From Defluviimonas aquaemixtae (lineage in GTDB: Bacteria > Pseudomonadota > Alphaproteobacteria > Rhodobacterales > Rhodobacteraceae), in contig NZ_OMOQ01000001.1 of the NCBI RefSeq assembly GCF_900302475.1, positions 1,612,001 to 1,676,000 on the forward strand: 64,000 nucleotides of DNA, in the 5' to 3' direction. The notes under the pieces are model-generated. The model was not told the DNA's origin. It made no database searches and was given only the letters and a program-made list of their open reading frames with translations. The stretch's first letter is position 1. Each line of letters opens with the position of its first letter. Positions 23,475 to 32,033 of this stretch are shown piece after piece. The position numbers and the translations under genes were made by a program.

Positions 23475-24821
23475 ATGAAGAATTTTCTATTTTCCAGGGT
23501 CGAACTCTGGGTCCTTCTGCTGATCGTCCTTTTCGGATTGCTCGCGATGGTGGGGTTCGGGGCCGCCGTTCTGGACGCCGAGCGCGAGACCAAGCGCTTC
23601 GGGCCGATCAGCCCCGCGGCGCTGGCCGTGGCCGAGATCCCCGACACCGTCAAGGCGCTGATCGAGCCCGATCGGTCAATGGCCGCCTTCGCGCCCGAAC
23701 GCTTCGCCGACAAGCCGACGGGCTGGACCTTCTTTCCCCGCACGACGCTCGACGGCTACCTGCTGCTCAGCCGCTACGATGGCGACGCGAACCGTCATGT
23801 CGTGGAACTTGTCGATCTTTCCGACAGCAGCGTGAAACACATGTGGCGGCCCGATGCCGAGGCACTTCTGGCGGATGCGCCACGCGAATCGCGAATCGCC
23901 GAGTTCACGAACTGGAACAACGAGAACTATCGCGTTATCCACCCCTATCTTACAGAAAGCGGCCAATTGATCGCCAAGGATCACCAATCCTTTCTCTACG
24001 CGCTCGACGGCTGTTCGAAAAAAATCTGGGCGCAGGAAGACGTCCTGATGCACCATGCAACCGAGCCCGACGGAGCGGGCGGCTTCTGGATTCCGGGCTA
24101 TGTCGAGCCGAACGACATCGAGCGCGTGGAACCCGATTTCATCGATGATTCGATCACGCATGTCGGTCCCGGGGGCGACGTCCTGGCGAACATGTCGGTC
24201 ACTCGCATCTTCCTGCGCCACGGCATGGAATATGCGCTCTTCACCGCGGGCGACTACCAGCGCGACCCGATCCACCTGAACGACGTCCAGCCGGTCCTGG
24301 CGGACGGTCCGCATTGGAAGAAGGGCGATCTTTTCCTGTCTTTCCGACATCAGTCGATGATCATGCTCTATCGCCCCGCAACGGACGAAATCGTGTGGAT
24401 GCGTCAGGGACCCTGGCTCGCCCAGCACGATGTCGACATCCTCGACGACCATCGGATCGCGGTTTTTAACAACAAGGCCTACGACCGGGGAACGGGCGCG
24501 CGCGTTCACAACACCAACCAGATCACCGTCTACGACTTCGAGACGGGCGAGGTCGGCAATCCGTGGGCCGCGGCACTGGAGAAACCGGAGGTCAAGACGC
24601 TCTTCGAGGGTCTCTTCGACGTTCTGCCGGAAGGCCACCTCTTGGTCGAGGAGGAGAATTCGGGCCGGCTCTTGATCGTTTCGACGACTGGAGACACGCT
24701 CGCGGAGTTCGTCAACAAGGCTGCCGACGGTCTGGCCTACCGGCTGGGCTGGAGCCGCTACATGACGCAGGAAGAGGGCGACGCGGCGCTCGCCAATCTC
24801 GCAGGAGGCTGCGCGGAGTGA
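23475..24821 (+). CDS. Arylsulfotransferase-like protein, tandem copy 2
   Basis: 448 residues with the same design as its neighbours: N-terminal membrane anchor (about 5-30) and a periplasmic domain. All three candidate active-site histidines are present: His267 (HLNDVQ), His292 (SFRHQS) and His318 (QHDVDIL). In characterised ASSTs (recollected, not checked) one such His is transiently sulfated and others bind the substrate phenol/sulfate ester. The cognate sulfate donor and acceptor are unknown; location among glycan genes suggests modification of a surface glycan or lipid-linked sugar. It starts 81 bases after copy 1. Confidence 0.78.
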   Translation: MKNFLFSRVELWVLLLIVLFGLLAMVGFGAAVLDAERETKRFGPISPAALAVAEIPDTVKALIEPDRSMAAFAPERFADKPTGWTFFPRTTLDGYLLLSRYDGDANRHVVELVDLSDSSVKHMWRPDAEALLADAPRESRIAEFTNWNNENYRVIHPYLTESGQLIAKDHQSFLYALDGCSKKIWAQEDVLMHHATEPDGAGGFWIPGYVEPNDIERVEPDFIDDSITHVGPGGDVLANMSVTRIFLRHGMEYALFTAGDYQRDPIHLNDVQPVLADGPHWKKGDLFLSFRHQSMIMLYRPATDEIVWMRQGPWLAQHDVDILDDHRIAVFNNKAYDRGTGARVHNTNQITVYDFETGEVGNPWAAALEKPEVKTLFEGLFDVLPEGHLLVEEENSGRLLIVSTTGDTLAEFVNKAADGLAYRLGWSRYMTQEEGDAALANLAGGCAE

Positions 24822-24861
24822 GTCAGCCGCGCGTGGAAGGGCGATCCGGGACAGGGTAGGC

Positions 24862-26217
24862 ATGCAGAAATTACTATTCGCCAAAATCGAGGCTTGGCTG
24901 GTCATCTTCCTGTTCCTCGTCGGCATTCTCGCCATGGTGGTTTTCGGCGCTCTGGTGCTCGAGGGCCAGAAGGATGCCGGACGGTTCGTGGCGCCCGGCA
25001 AGGTCGCAATCGCGATGGCCGAGATTCCGCGAACGGTCCAAAGTATCATTACGACCGGTCCGCCGAGCCGCGCGGGCCGCTATGAACGATTCGGCGATCG
25101 GAGCGGCTGGACTTTCCCGGCGGGGGAAGAGGCCGGCAAGCTCGACTCCTATCTGCTGCTCAGCCGATACGATGGTGACCGGAACCGCCATGTCGTGGAA
25201 CTCGTCGACCTGAGTGACCACACCGTCCGCCATACCTGGTGGCCGGATGCCGACGAAATGCTCGCAGACGTGCCTCAGGACTCCGACGTCATCAATTACA
25301 GCCGCTGGAGCACGCTGGAATACGAGGTCGTACATCCGCTCCTCACGCCGGTGGGCGATCTCCTCATCAAGGACCACCAGACGCCGGTCACGCGGATCGA
25401 CCACTGCGCGCGGCCGGTCTGGCAAAACGCCGAGAGCTACTACCACCACTCGACCGAGCTCGGCCCCGAGGGCGCGATGTGGCTGCCTTCGCGCATCGTG
25501 CCGGCGCCGGAAAAGCACGGGCGCCACTTCTTCGTGGACGGGCTGGCCGAGGTGACGCTCGACGGCGAGTTGCTGCGGGAAATCTCGCTGCCCGGGCTTC
25601 TCGAACGCAACGGCATGATGGCGACGATGTTCACCGCCGGAAGCTATGTCGACGACCCCCTTCATCTCAACGACATCCAGCCGGTGATGGCGGACGGGCC
25701 TTACTGGAAGCGGGGCGATCTTTTCCTGTCGATGCGCCACCGCTCGCTCGTGCTTCTCTACCGGCCGTCGGAGGACCGGGTGATCTGGCACAAACAGGGC
25801 CCCTGGCTCGCCCAGCACGATGTCGATATCCTCGACGATCGCCGCATCGCGATCTTCAACAACAACACCTATAACAGGGGTCAAGGCAGCTTCATTCTCG
25901 GCGCCAATGAGATCAACGTCTACGATTTCGCGACCGACGAGGTGTCCTCGCCCTTCAAGGAAGCGTTGGCCGAGATGGAGTCGCTGACGCTGACCGAGGG
26001 GCTGTTCGACCTTACCGCTGACGGGTCGGCGATAGTGGAGGAAGAGAATTCGGGCCGCATCCTCATCTTTGCGCCCGATGGCCGGCCGGTGGCCGAATTC
26101 GTCAACCGGGCCGAGGATGACGGGGCGGTTTATGGGCTGGGCTGGAGCCGGCTTATCACGCGTGCCGAGGGCGACGCGGCGCTTCAAGCAATCGCGGCGC
26201 GTCCCGCCTGCGGCTGA
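24862..26217 (+). CDS. Arylsulfotransferase-like protein, tandem copy 3
   Basis: 451 residues, closely similar to copy 2 along its whole length. It has the N-terminal anchor MQKLLFAKIEAW plus a hydrophobic stretch, then YLLLSRYDGDRNRHVVELVD, His268 (HLNDIQ), His293 (SMRHRS), His319 (QHDVDIL) and the C-terminal IVEEENSGRILIFAPDG. It follows copy 2 by 40 bases, so the three probably share a transcript. All three candidate histidines are intact. Three adjacent, diverged copies imply repeated duplication with specialisation. It ends 13 bases from the convergent ccdA stop. Confidence 0.78.
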   Translation: MQKLLFAKIEAWLVIFLFLVGILAMVVFGALVLEGQKDAGRFVAPGKVAIAMAEIPRTVQSIITTGPPSRAGRYERFGDRSGWTFPAGEEAGKLDSYLLLSRYDGDRNRHVVELVDLSDHTVRHTWWPDADEMLADVPQDSDVINYSRWSTLEYEVVHPLLTPVGDLLIKDHQTPVTRIDHCARPVWQNAESYYHHSTELGPEGAMWLPSRIVPAPEKHGRHFFVDGLAEVTLDGELLREISLPGLLERNGMMATMFTAGSYVDDPLHLNDIQPVMADGPYWKRGDLFLSMRHRSLVLLYRPSEDRVIWHKQGPWLAQHDVDILDDRRIAIFNNNTYNRGQGSFILGANEINVYDFATDEVSSPFKEALAEMESLTLTEGLFDLTADGSAIVEEENSGRILIFAPDGRPVAEFVNRAEDDGAVYGLGWSRLITRAEGDAALQAIAARPACG

Positions 26218-26230
26218 GCCGAGCCGTGCC

Positions 26231-26980
26231 TTAGCCGAGAAGCGCGAGCGAGGGGAAGGTTTCGAGCAGCCAGTAGGAGAACTGGCTGAACCCGCCCGTC
26301 AGCATCATCAGGCCGATGGTCCAAAGGAGCAGCCCCATGATGCGCTCGATCCGCTCCATGTGGCGCTTGAGGAATGCCATGAGACCCGTCAGGCGCGGGA
26401 AGAAGGCCGCAACCAGAAGAAACGGCAGACCGAGCCCGGCAGCGTAGATCGCCAGCAGCCCCGTGCCGCGCCCCACCGTGCCGCCATCGGCGGCAAGCGC
26501 GAGGATCATGCCGAGCTGCGGGCCGATGCAGGGCGTCCAGCCGAAGGCGAAGGCAAGGCCGAGGAGGTAGGCCCCGAAGGCCGACCCGCCCCTGTCGCCG
26601 GCATCGAGTCGCGCCTCGCGGTCGAGAAAGGCAATGCGGTAGATGCCGAGGAAATGCGCGCCGAAGATCATCACGACGACGCCCGCCCCGGCGGCGAACC
26701 AGTTCTGGTTCATCAGGAAGAACTGACCGAAGACCGAAGCCGTGAATCCGAGGAACAGGAAGACCGTCGAGAGGCCGAGGACGAAGAAAGCGGCGGCCGT
26801 CAGTGTGCGCCTGCGCTGCGATGCGTCGCCCATCTGGCCCATGCTGATGCCGCCCATGTAGGCCAGATAGGGCGGCACGATCGGCAGGACGCAGGGGCTG
26901 AGAAAAGACAGGACGCCCGCGAACAGCGCGATCAGCGCGGCGAGCGCGAAGCCCCCATCCATGATGCCGGTTTCCAACAT
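26231..26980 (-). CDS. ccdA: Cytochrome c biogenesis protein CcdA (DsbD transmembrane family)
   Basis: 249 residues with six membrane helices. The redox cysteine motifs are present: FLSPCVLPIVPPYLAYMGG in the first helix and FGWTPCIGPQLG in the fourth, the pair that relays electrons from cytoplasmic thioredoxin to periplasmic thiol proteins for cytochrome c maturation. The start at ATG 26980 (MLETGIMDGG) gives the usual short N-terminus; the frame extends 12 codons upstream. No ccm genes are adjacent. Confidence 0.92.
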   Translation of the reverse strand: MLETGIMDGGFALAALIALFAGVLSFLSPCVLPIVPPYLAYMGGISMGQMGDASQRRRTLTAAAFFVLGLSTVFLFLGFTASVFGQFFLMNQNWFAAGAGVVVMIFGAHFLGIYRIAFLDREARLDAGDRGGSAFGAYLLGLAFAFGWTPCIGPQLGMILALAADGGTVGRGTGLLAIYAAGLGLPFLLVAAFFPRLTGLMAFLKRHMERIERIMGLLLWTIGLMMLTGGFSQFSYWLLETFPSLALLG

Positions 26981-27164
26981 TGCCCCAGCCTTATCGCAAG
27001 CTTTCGGCGGCGTCACGCGGGCTTTGTGTCACGCAGTCTCACAAGGTCGTGGACAAGCCTGTGTGCGCGGGTTCGACGCGGCGCCGAACTGAATCATCGC
27101 AGGACGCGCCGGGAACTGCGAGAGTTCCGTGATCGTATGCCGATGCGGTCAGCGAAGGGGAACA

Positions 27165-27407
27165 GAGACGAAACTGACGATAGGGGTTCTTGTCCTGTAG
27201 TCCGGTCCCGCCGCGATCGCGCAGGATTCCGGCGAGTTCACCTTCGAGAAGTTCGCGACAGCGGTGGAGAATGCGAATCTCGCCGAATGCCCGGACGCGC
27301 TAGCCGGGCAAGACCGCTTCTGCCGCGTGACCACCCATAACGACGCCTTCCACGTCTTTGCCATCTTGGAAAAATCCGAGCAGCCCATGGTCGGATTGCC
27401 GAGCTGA
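27165..27407 (+). pseudogene. Decayed gene for a small secreted protein (start lost, two in-frame stops)
   Basis: One frame reads like a signal peptide plus short mature protein: TKLTIGVLVL, stop (TAG 27198-27200), SGPAAIAQ, then DSGEFTFEKFATAVENANLA, ECPDALAGQDRFCRVTTHND, AFHVFAILEKSEQPMVGLPS, stop (TGA 27405-27407), YEDEIEL. An AAGGGGAACA ribosome-binding site lies directly before the codon where ATG should be, but that codon is GAG (27165). Both stops are one G-to-A change from Trp codons. The mature part has two cysteines (ECPD, FCRV). Family not identified. The surrounding 27017-27564 stretch holds no intact gene. Confidence 0.6.
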
Positions 27408-27476
27408 TACGAAGACGAGATCGAGCTGATTGCAAGTAGTGTCGGCGCGAGGGGAACTGGCATCTGCGATCCCCCG

Positions 27477-27508
27477 CGGGCAAGATGGGTGCGAGCCCAT
27501 CCTGCCCG
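27477..27508. terminator. Long hairpin downstream of rne and of the decayed gene
   Basis: CGGGCAAGATGGG (27477-27489), 6-base loop, CCCATCCTGCCCG (27496-27508): a 13-bp stem with one mismatch. No T-run follows on either strand. It could end transcription from either side or stabilise the rne message. A second small stem, AGGCGT/ACGCCT at 27551-27566, overlaps the rne stop codon. Confidence 0.45.
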
Positions 27509-27564
27509 TGCGGCGTAACTGAATCCCTGCCCTTTTCGCGGGCCGTGCCCAGGCGTCTGAACGC

Positions 27565-30246
27565 CTAGCGACCGAGCGACCACCAACCGCGCCGCTTGGG
27601 CTTCCCCTCGTCTTCGGCGACCGGCTCGGCCGGCGTCTCCGGATCGGACTGAAGCGCGCTGGTCGCGGGCGACGGGGCGGGCTCGGGCATCGGCACGGGT
27701 GCGCTATCGGCCATCGCCGGTTCCGGTTGCCGGGCCGGTTCCGGCTCGGTGGGTGCGGCTGCGGCGACCGGGGCCTCTTTTGGCTTAGGCTTAGGCTTAG
27801 GCTTAGGCTTGGGCTCGGCCTTCTTGCGCGTGCGGGTGCGCTTCGGGGCCGGTCGTTCTGCCGCCTCGGCGGGAGCATCCGCATCGCCGCCGGGCTCGGC
27901 CGGTTCTGCCCCGGCCGTCTTCCGCGTTGACGTCCTGCGCTTGCGCTTGGGCGCCGTTTCCTCGGCGTCCGCCGCCTCGGGAACAGCTGCTGCCTGGTCC
28001 GGCGCGGCGGCTTCTGCAACTTCTTCGCTCTCGACCTCCACGGCCTTCGTGCGAGAGCGACTCCGGCTGCGGCGCTTCTTGGGCTTGGGGTGGGGTTCGG
28101 AGCTTTCCTCGGCGCCCTCGCCCGCCGGGGCGGCAGGCTCGGCCGTGGCGCCGGCCTCGGAGGAGCCCTGCGCAGACTCGGCGGCCTGCGCCTCACCGTT
28201 GCCGCCCGACTTGCGGCGGCGCCGGCGGCGGCGCTTGCGCTTCTTCGGTTCGGCCTCGGCGGCGACCGCCTCTTCGGCCTCCTCCGCCTCGTCGACAGCG
28301 ACCTCTTCCTCCTCGGCCTCCTCGTCAGCGATGCGGAGCGCGTCGACGGAGACGACCTGCGCGGTCGCCTCGGGGACGATGCGGATCGCGGTCTTGAACT
28401 TCTCGATCGAGAAGTCGGGGCTGACCATCGCGGGATCGGCCTCGACCCTGACGGACATGCCGTAGCGCGTCTCGATCTGGGCGACGTGTTCGCGCTTCTG
28501 GTTGATGAGGAAGTTGACGACGGCCACGGGCGCTTTCAAAAGCACCTCGCGCGACCGCTTGCGCGTCCCCTCCTCTTCCAGCTGGCGTAGAACGCTGAGC
28601 GCAAGGTTCTCGTCCGAACGGATGATACCGGTGCCGTGGCAATGCGGGCACGGCGCGGTCGTCGCCTCGATCATGCCGGGACGGAGCCGCTGGCGGCTCA
28701 TCTCCAGAAGCCCGAAGCCCGAAATGCGGCCGACCTGGATGCGGGCGCGGTCGGTCTTGAGCTTCTCCTTCAGGCGCTTCTCGACGGCGGTGTTGTTCTT
28801 GCGCTCCTCCATGTCGATGAAGTCGATCACGATGAGTCCCGCGAGATCGCGGAGCCGGAGCTGGCGTGCGATTTCTTCCGCCGCTTCGAGGTTGGTTTTG
28901 AGCGCGGTGTCCTCGATCGAGCCTTCCTTGGTGGAACGGCCCGAGTTCACGTCTATGGCGACAAGCGCCTCGGTGACGCCGATGACGATGTAGCCGCCGG
29001 ACCTGAGTTGCACGGTCGGATTGAACATCGCCGCGAGGTAGCTTTCGACCTGGTAGCGGGCGAAGAGCGGCAGCCCCTCGTGGTAGTGCTTCACGTTCTT
29101 GGCGTGGGACGGCATGATCATCTTCATGAAGTCCTTGGCCGCGCGGTAGCCCTCCACGCCCTCGACGAGCACCTCGTCGATATCCTTGTTGTAGAGGTCG
29201 CGGATCGTTCGCTTGATCAGGTCGCCTTCCTCGTAGATCGGCGCCGGCGCGATCGACTTCATCGTCAGATCGCGGATCTGTTCCCAAAGCCGCATCAGGT
29301 ATTCGTAGTCGCGCTTGATCTCGGCTTTGGTACGCTGAGATCCGGCGGTGCGGATGATCAGCCCCGCGCCGTCGGGCACTTCGATGCCCGAGGCGATCTC
29401 CTTCAGCTTCTTGCGGTCGGCGGCGTTGGTGATCTTGCGGGAAATCCCTCCGCCGCGCGCCGTGTTGGGCATCAGAACGCAGTAGCGGCCGGCGAGCGAG
29501 AGGTAGGTCGTCAGCGCCGCGCCCTTGTTGCCGCGTTCCTCCTTCACGACTTGGACCAGCATGATCTGCCGGACCTTGACCACTTCCTGTATCTTGTACC
29601 TGCGCGCACGCGGCTTGCGCGGCTGGCGGATTTCCTCTGTCACGTCCTCGTCGGCGACGGATTCGATATCCTCGTCGGTCTCGGAGGCGTGGTCCGCCGC
29701 GACATAGGGTTGCTCGCGCTCGTCCTCGGCGGGAACCTCGACCGCCGGTTCGGCGTCGGGCGCAGTCACGGCATCGGGTTCGGCCGGCGCAGCGTCTGTC
29801 CGCTTCTCGGTCTCGTCCTCGTCGAGATCGACGACGGCCATGCCCGGGATATCCGCCTTGGTCGTGACCGCGTCTGCGTTGGCGGCTTTTTCGGGCTTCG
29901 GAGCGGACTTGCCGCGCCGGCGCGAGCGGCCGTTGTCCTCGGCCGCCATGGCTTCGGCATAGGCTCTTTCTTCCTCAAGAAGCGCCTGCCGGTCGGCGAC
30001 CGGGATCTGGTAATAGTCGGGGTGGATTTCCGAGAACGCGAGGAAGCCGTGCCGGTTGCCGCCGTAGTCGACGAAGGCGGCCTGCAGCGACGGTTCGACG
30101 CGCGTGACTTTCGCTAAATAGATGTTGCCGGCAAGCTGGCGTTTGTTGACGGTCTCGAAGTCGAATTCCTCGACCTTGTTTCCGTCGACCACCACGACGC
30201 GTGTCTCTTCCGCGTGGGTGGCATCGATAAGCATTTTCTTGGCCAT
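27565..30246 (-). CDS. rne: Ribonuclease E
   Basis: 893 residues. The catalytic half begins MAKKMLIDATHAEETRVVVV and contains the S1-domain segment (LAGNIYLAKVTRVEPSLQAA), with an acidic insertion of about 120 residues in it as usual in alphaproteobacteria. The DNase-I-like domain has ALVAIDVNSG and LIVIDFIDMEERKN for the two metal-binding aspartates, and the Zn-link is CPHCHGTG. The C-terminal about 270 residues are low-complexity (Glu/Ala-rich blocks, KKRKRRRRRRRKSGG, repeated Lys-Pro) and would be the RNA-binding, degradosome-scaffold part. Endonucleolytic mRNA turnover and rRNA/tRNA processing. Confidence 0.95.
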   Translation of the reverse strand: MAKKMLIDATHAEETRVVVVDGNKVEEFDFETVNKRQLAGNIYLAKVTRVEPSLQAAFVDYGGNRHGFLAFSEIHPDYYQIPVADRQALLEEERAYAEAMAAEDNGRSRRRGKSAPKPEKAANADAVTTKADIPGMAVVDLDEDETEKRTDAAPAEPDAVTAPDAEPAVEVPAEDEREQPYVAADHASETDEDIESVADEDVTEEIRQPRKPRARRYKIQEVVKVRQIMLVQVVKEERGNKGAALTTYLSLAGRYCVLMPNTARGGGISRKITNAADRKKLKEIASGIEVPDGAGLIIRTAGSQRTKAEIKRDYEYLMRLWEQIRDLTMKSIAPAPIYEEGDLIKRTIRDLYNKDIDEVLVEGVEGYRAAKDFMKMIMPSHAKNVKHYHEGLPLFARYQVESYLAAMFNPTVQLRSGGYIVIGVTEALVAIDVNSGRSTKEGSIEDTALKTNLEAAEEIARQLRLRDLAGLIVIDFIDMEERKNNTAVEKRLKEKLKTDRARIQVGRISGFGLLEMSRQRLRPGMIEATTAPCPHCHGTGIIRSDENLALSVLRQLEEEGTRKRSREVLLKAPVAVVNFLINQKREHVAQIETRYGMSVRVEADPAMVSPDFSIEKFKTAIRIVPEATAQVVSVDALRIADEEAEEEEVAVDEAEEAEEAVAAEAEPKKRKRRRRRRRKSGGNGEAQAAESAQGSSEAGATAEPAAPAGEGAEESSEPHPKPKKRRSRSRSRTKAVEVESEEVAEAAAPDQAAAVPEAADAEETAPKRKRRTSTRKTAGAEPAEPGGDADAPAEAAERPAPKRTRTRKKAEPKPKPKPKPKPKEAPVAAAAPTEPEPARQPEPAMADSAPVPMPEPAPSPATSALQSDPETPAEPVAEDEGKPKRRGWWSLGR
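27782..27811. repeat. Hexanucleotide tandem repeat (GGCTTA)n within rne
   Basis: Four perfect GGCTTA units and a fifth ending in G. On the minus strand this encodes consecutive Lys-Pro dipeptides in the basic tail of RNase E. A short in-frame repeat of this kind can change length by slippage without a frameshift. Confidence 0.85.
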
Positions 30247-30693
30247 GTAGACTTTCCGAACGCGCCGGGCGGCCGTGCGCCTTTCGGGCCGGCCGTCACA
30301 ACGAGTTCAATATCTGGGGCGAGATAGAGCGTGGGAACACATGCGGAGGCGGCCATTGGCCTGCCTGAGATCCGCTGCTCTGTCCTCACGCGTTTCATCG
30401 CGGTTCTGTCCCGGATGCCGGTCCGGCATCCATCTCGGGCCCCGTCCCTGTCAGGTCCACGGGGCGAATGTGCGGCCTTGCGGCCAGTCGACCTGCCGTT
30501 ACCGCCGCCAGCCCCGATCGGGCTGACGCGATGATCGGCAGCAAATCTGATTGGTCGGACCGCTTGTTGAGGCGATGTCCGACGTTTCGCGACATTAGCG
30601 GGGAACGCGGGGTAAAGACAATGGCCAATTTCCGCTCACCAGGGCTACGCGGAACGCGGTTGGGTCGGGTTGCACCACGGCGGCCCGGTACAA
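30247..30693 (-). promoter_or_regulatory. Long non-coding gap upstream of rne (probable 5' leader and promoter)
   Basis: 447 bases with no recognisable gene lie between the dctD stop and the rne start, both on the minus strand. RNase E genes commonly carry long structured leaders through which the enzyme controls its own mRNA. A GC-rich inverted repeat (CGGCCG near 30271, CCGGCCG near 30289) lies close to the start codon. No promoter was assigned. Confidence 0.4.
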
Positions 30694-32025
30694 TCAGAGA
30701 TAATCGGCGCGCTGGAGCGAATACTTCGCCATCTTCTCGTTCAGCGTCCGGCGCGGCAGGCAGAGCTCTTCCATCACGGCGGTGATGGAGCCCTTGTGGC
30801 GCCGCATCGTATTGTCGATCAGCATCTTTTCGAAGCTTTCGACATATTCCTTCAAGGGCTTGCCCTCGGTCGTCATCACCGGGCCGGCCTCTTCGTTCTC
30901 GGCCATCAGAAGCGAGGCGATGGAGCCGGAGCCGCGGCGGTTCTGCAGAACCGCGCGTTCGGCCACGTTGATGAGTTGGCGGACATTGCCCGGCCAGGGC
31001 GCCTGAAGAAGCTGCGCGGCCTCCTGCGCGGTGACCTGCGGCGCATCACAGCCGTATTCCTCGGAGAACTGATCGGCGAGGCGCGTGAACAGGGTCAGGA
31101 TGTCCTCGCCGCGCGATCTGAGCGGCGGGAGCATTATCTTTAGCGCCGCAAGCCGGTAGTAGAGATCCGGCCTGAGCGCGTCCTCGACCGTCTTGCCCTG
31201 TTCGTGATCGTTGCAGATCGCGATTATGCGGGTCTCGGCGGGCGTGCCCTGATCGTTGATGAAGGTCAGAAGCCGGGCCTGGAGAGCCTGGCTCAGCGCC
31301 TCGACGTCCTCCAGGACGAGCGTGCCGCCGCGCGCCTCTTCCACGAGCGGGATTTGCCCGCCTTCCTCCATCGGGCCGAAGAGACGCGTGGCCAGCATTT
31401 CCTCGGACAAGGCGGCACAACTCTGCACGGCGAACTTCTTGCCCGCGCGCGGGCCTACCGCATGGAGCGCGTGCGCGACGAGCGTCTTGCCGGTTCCCGT
31501 CTCGCCGTCGATCAGGACGTGGCCGTCAGCCTGGCCGAGATCGAGAATGTCCTCGCGCAGGCGCTCCATTGCGGGCGAGTTGCCGATAAGCTTCTTCATG
31601 ATGGTCGAGCCATCAGAGAGCTCACGCCGGAGCGCGCGGTTGTCGAGCGTCATGCGGCGCGACTGGCTCGCACGCTTGGCGAGGTCGGTCATGCGGTCGG
31701 GGTTGAACGGTTTCTCGAGGAAGTCGTAGGCACCGACGCGCATCGCCTCGACCGCCATCGGCACGTCGCCGTGGCCAGTGATCATGATGACCGGCAGGCC
31801 GGAATCGATGCTCATGAGGCGTTTGAGAAAGGCCATCCCGTCCATGCCGGGCATCCTGATGTCGCTGACGACGACGCCCGGATAGTCCGTTCCGATCGAC
31901 TTAAGCGCCTCTTCGGCGCTGGCGTAGGTCTCGGTGTCGAAGCCCGAAAGCGCCAGCCACTGGCTGATCGACTGCCGCATGTCCTGTTCGTCGTCGACAA
32001 TCGCAACTTTCATCGCGCGCGCCAT
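30694..32025 (-). CDS. dctD: DctD-type response regulator with AAA+ domain lacking the GAFTGA loop
   Basis: 443 residues: receiver domain (Asp55 in VVVSDIRMPGMDG, Lys in FLEKPF), AAA+ domain with Walker A GETGTGKT (174-181), and a C-terminal Fis-type helix-turn-helix (GSITAVMEELCLPRRTLNEK). Where sigma-54 activators carry GAFTGA after LFG, this protein reads LFGPMEEGGQIPLVEEA (215-231). The Walker B segment is GGTLVLEDVE rather than GGTLFLDEI. It is therefore unlikely to remodel sigma-54 holoenzyme and may act on the housekeeping polymerase, as the GAFTGA-less NtrC of Rhodobacter capsulatus does. It follows dctB by 8 bases and should control C4-dicarboxylate uptake. Confidence 0.88.
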   Translation of the reverse strand: MARAMKVAIVDDEQDMRQSISQWLALSGFDTETYASAEEALKSIGTDYPGVVVSDIRMPGMDGMAFLKRLMSIDSGLPVIMITGHGDVPMAVEAMRVGAYDFLEKPFNPDRMTDLAKRASQSRRMTLDNRALRRELSDGSTIMKKLIGNSPAMERLREDILDLGQADGHVLIDGETGTGKTLVAHALHAVGPRAGKKFAVQSCAALSEEMLATRLFGPMEEGGQIPLVEEARGGTLVLEDVEALSQALQARLLTFINDQGTPAETRIIAICNDHEQGKTVEDALRPDLYYRLAALKIMLPPLRSRGEDILTLFTRLADQFSEEYGCDAPQVTAQEAAQLLQAPWPGNVRQLINVAERAVLQNRRGSGSIASLLMAENEEAGPVMTTEGKPLKEYVESFEKMLIDNTMRRHKGSITAVMEELCLPRRTLNEKMAKYSLQRADYL

Positions 32026-32033
32026 CAGTCACC

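Noticed and set aside
27165..27407. Stop-codon readthrough or selenocysteine at the TAG/TGA of the secreted-protein frame
   Set aside because: The start codon is also lost, and no SECIS-like hairpin follows the TGA; decay is simpler.
27149..27586. 145-codon minus-strand frame between rne and ccdA
   Set aside because: Its sequence has no protein character, and the plus strand here shows the decayed secreted-protein gene.
27782..27811. Telomere-like TTAGGC repeat
   Set aside because: It is an in-frame codon repeat (Lys-Pro) within rne, not a chromosome-end sequence.
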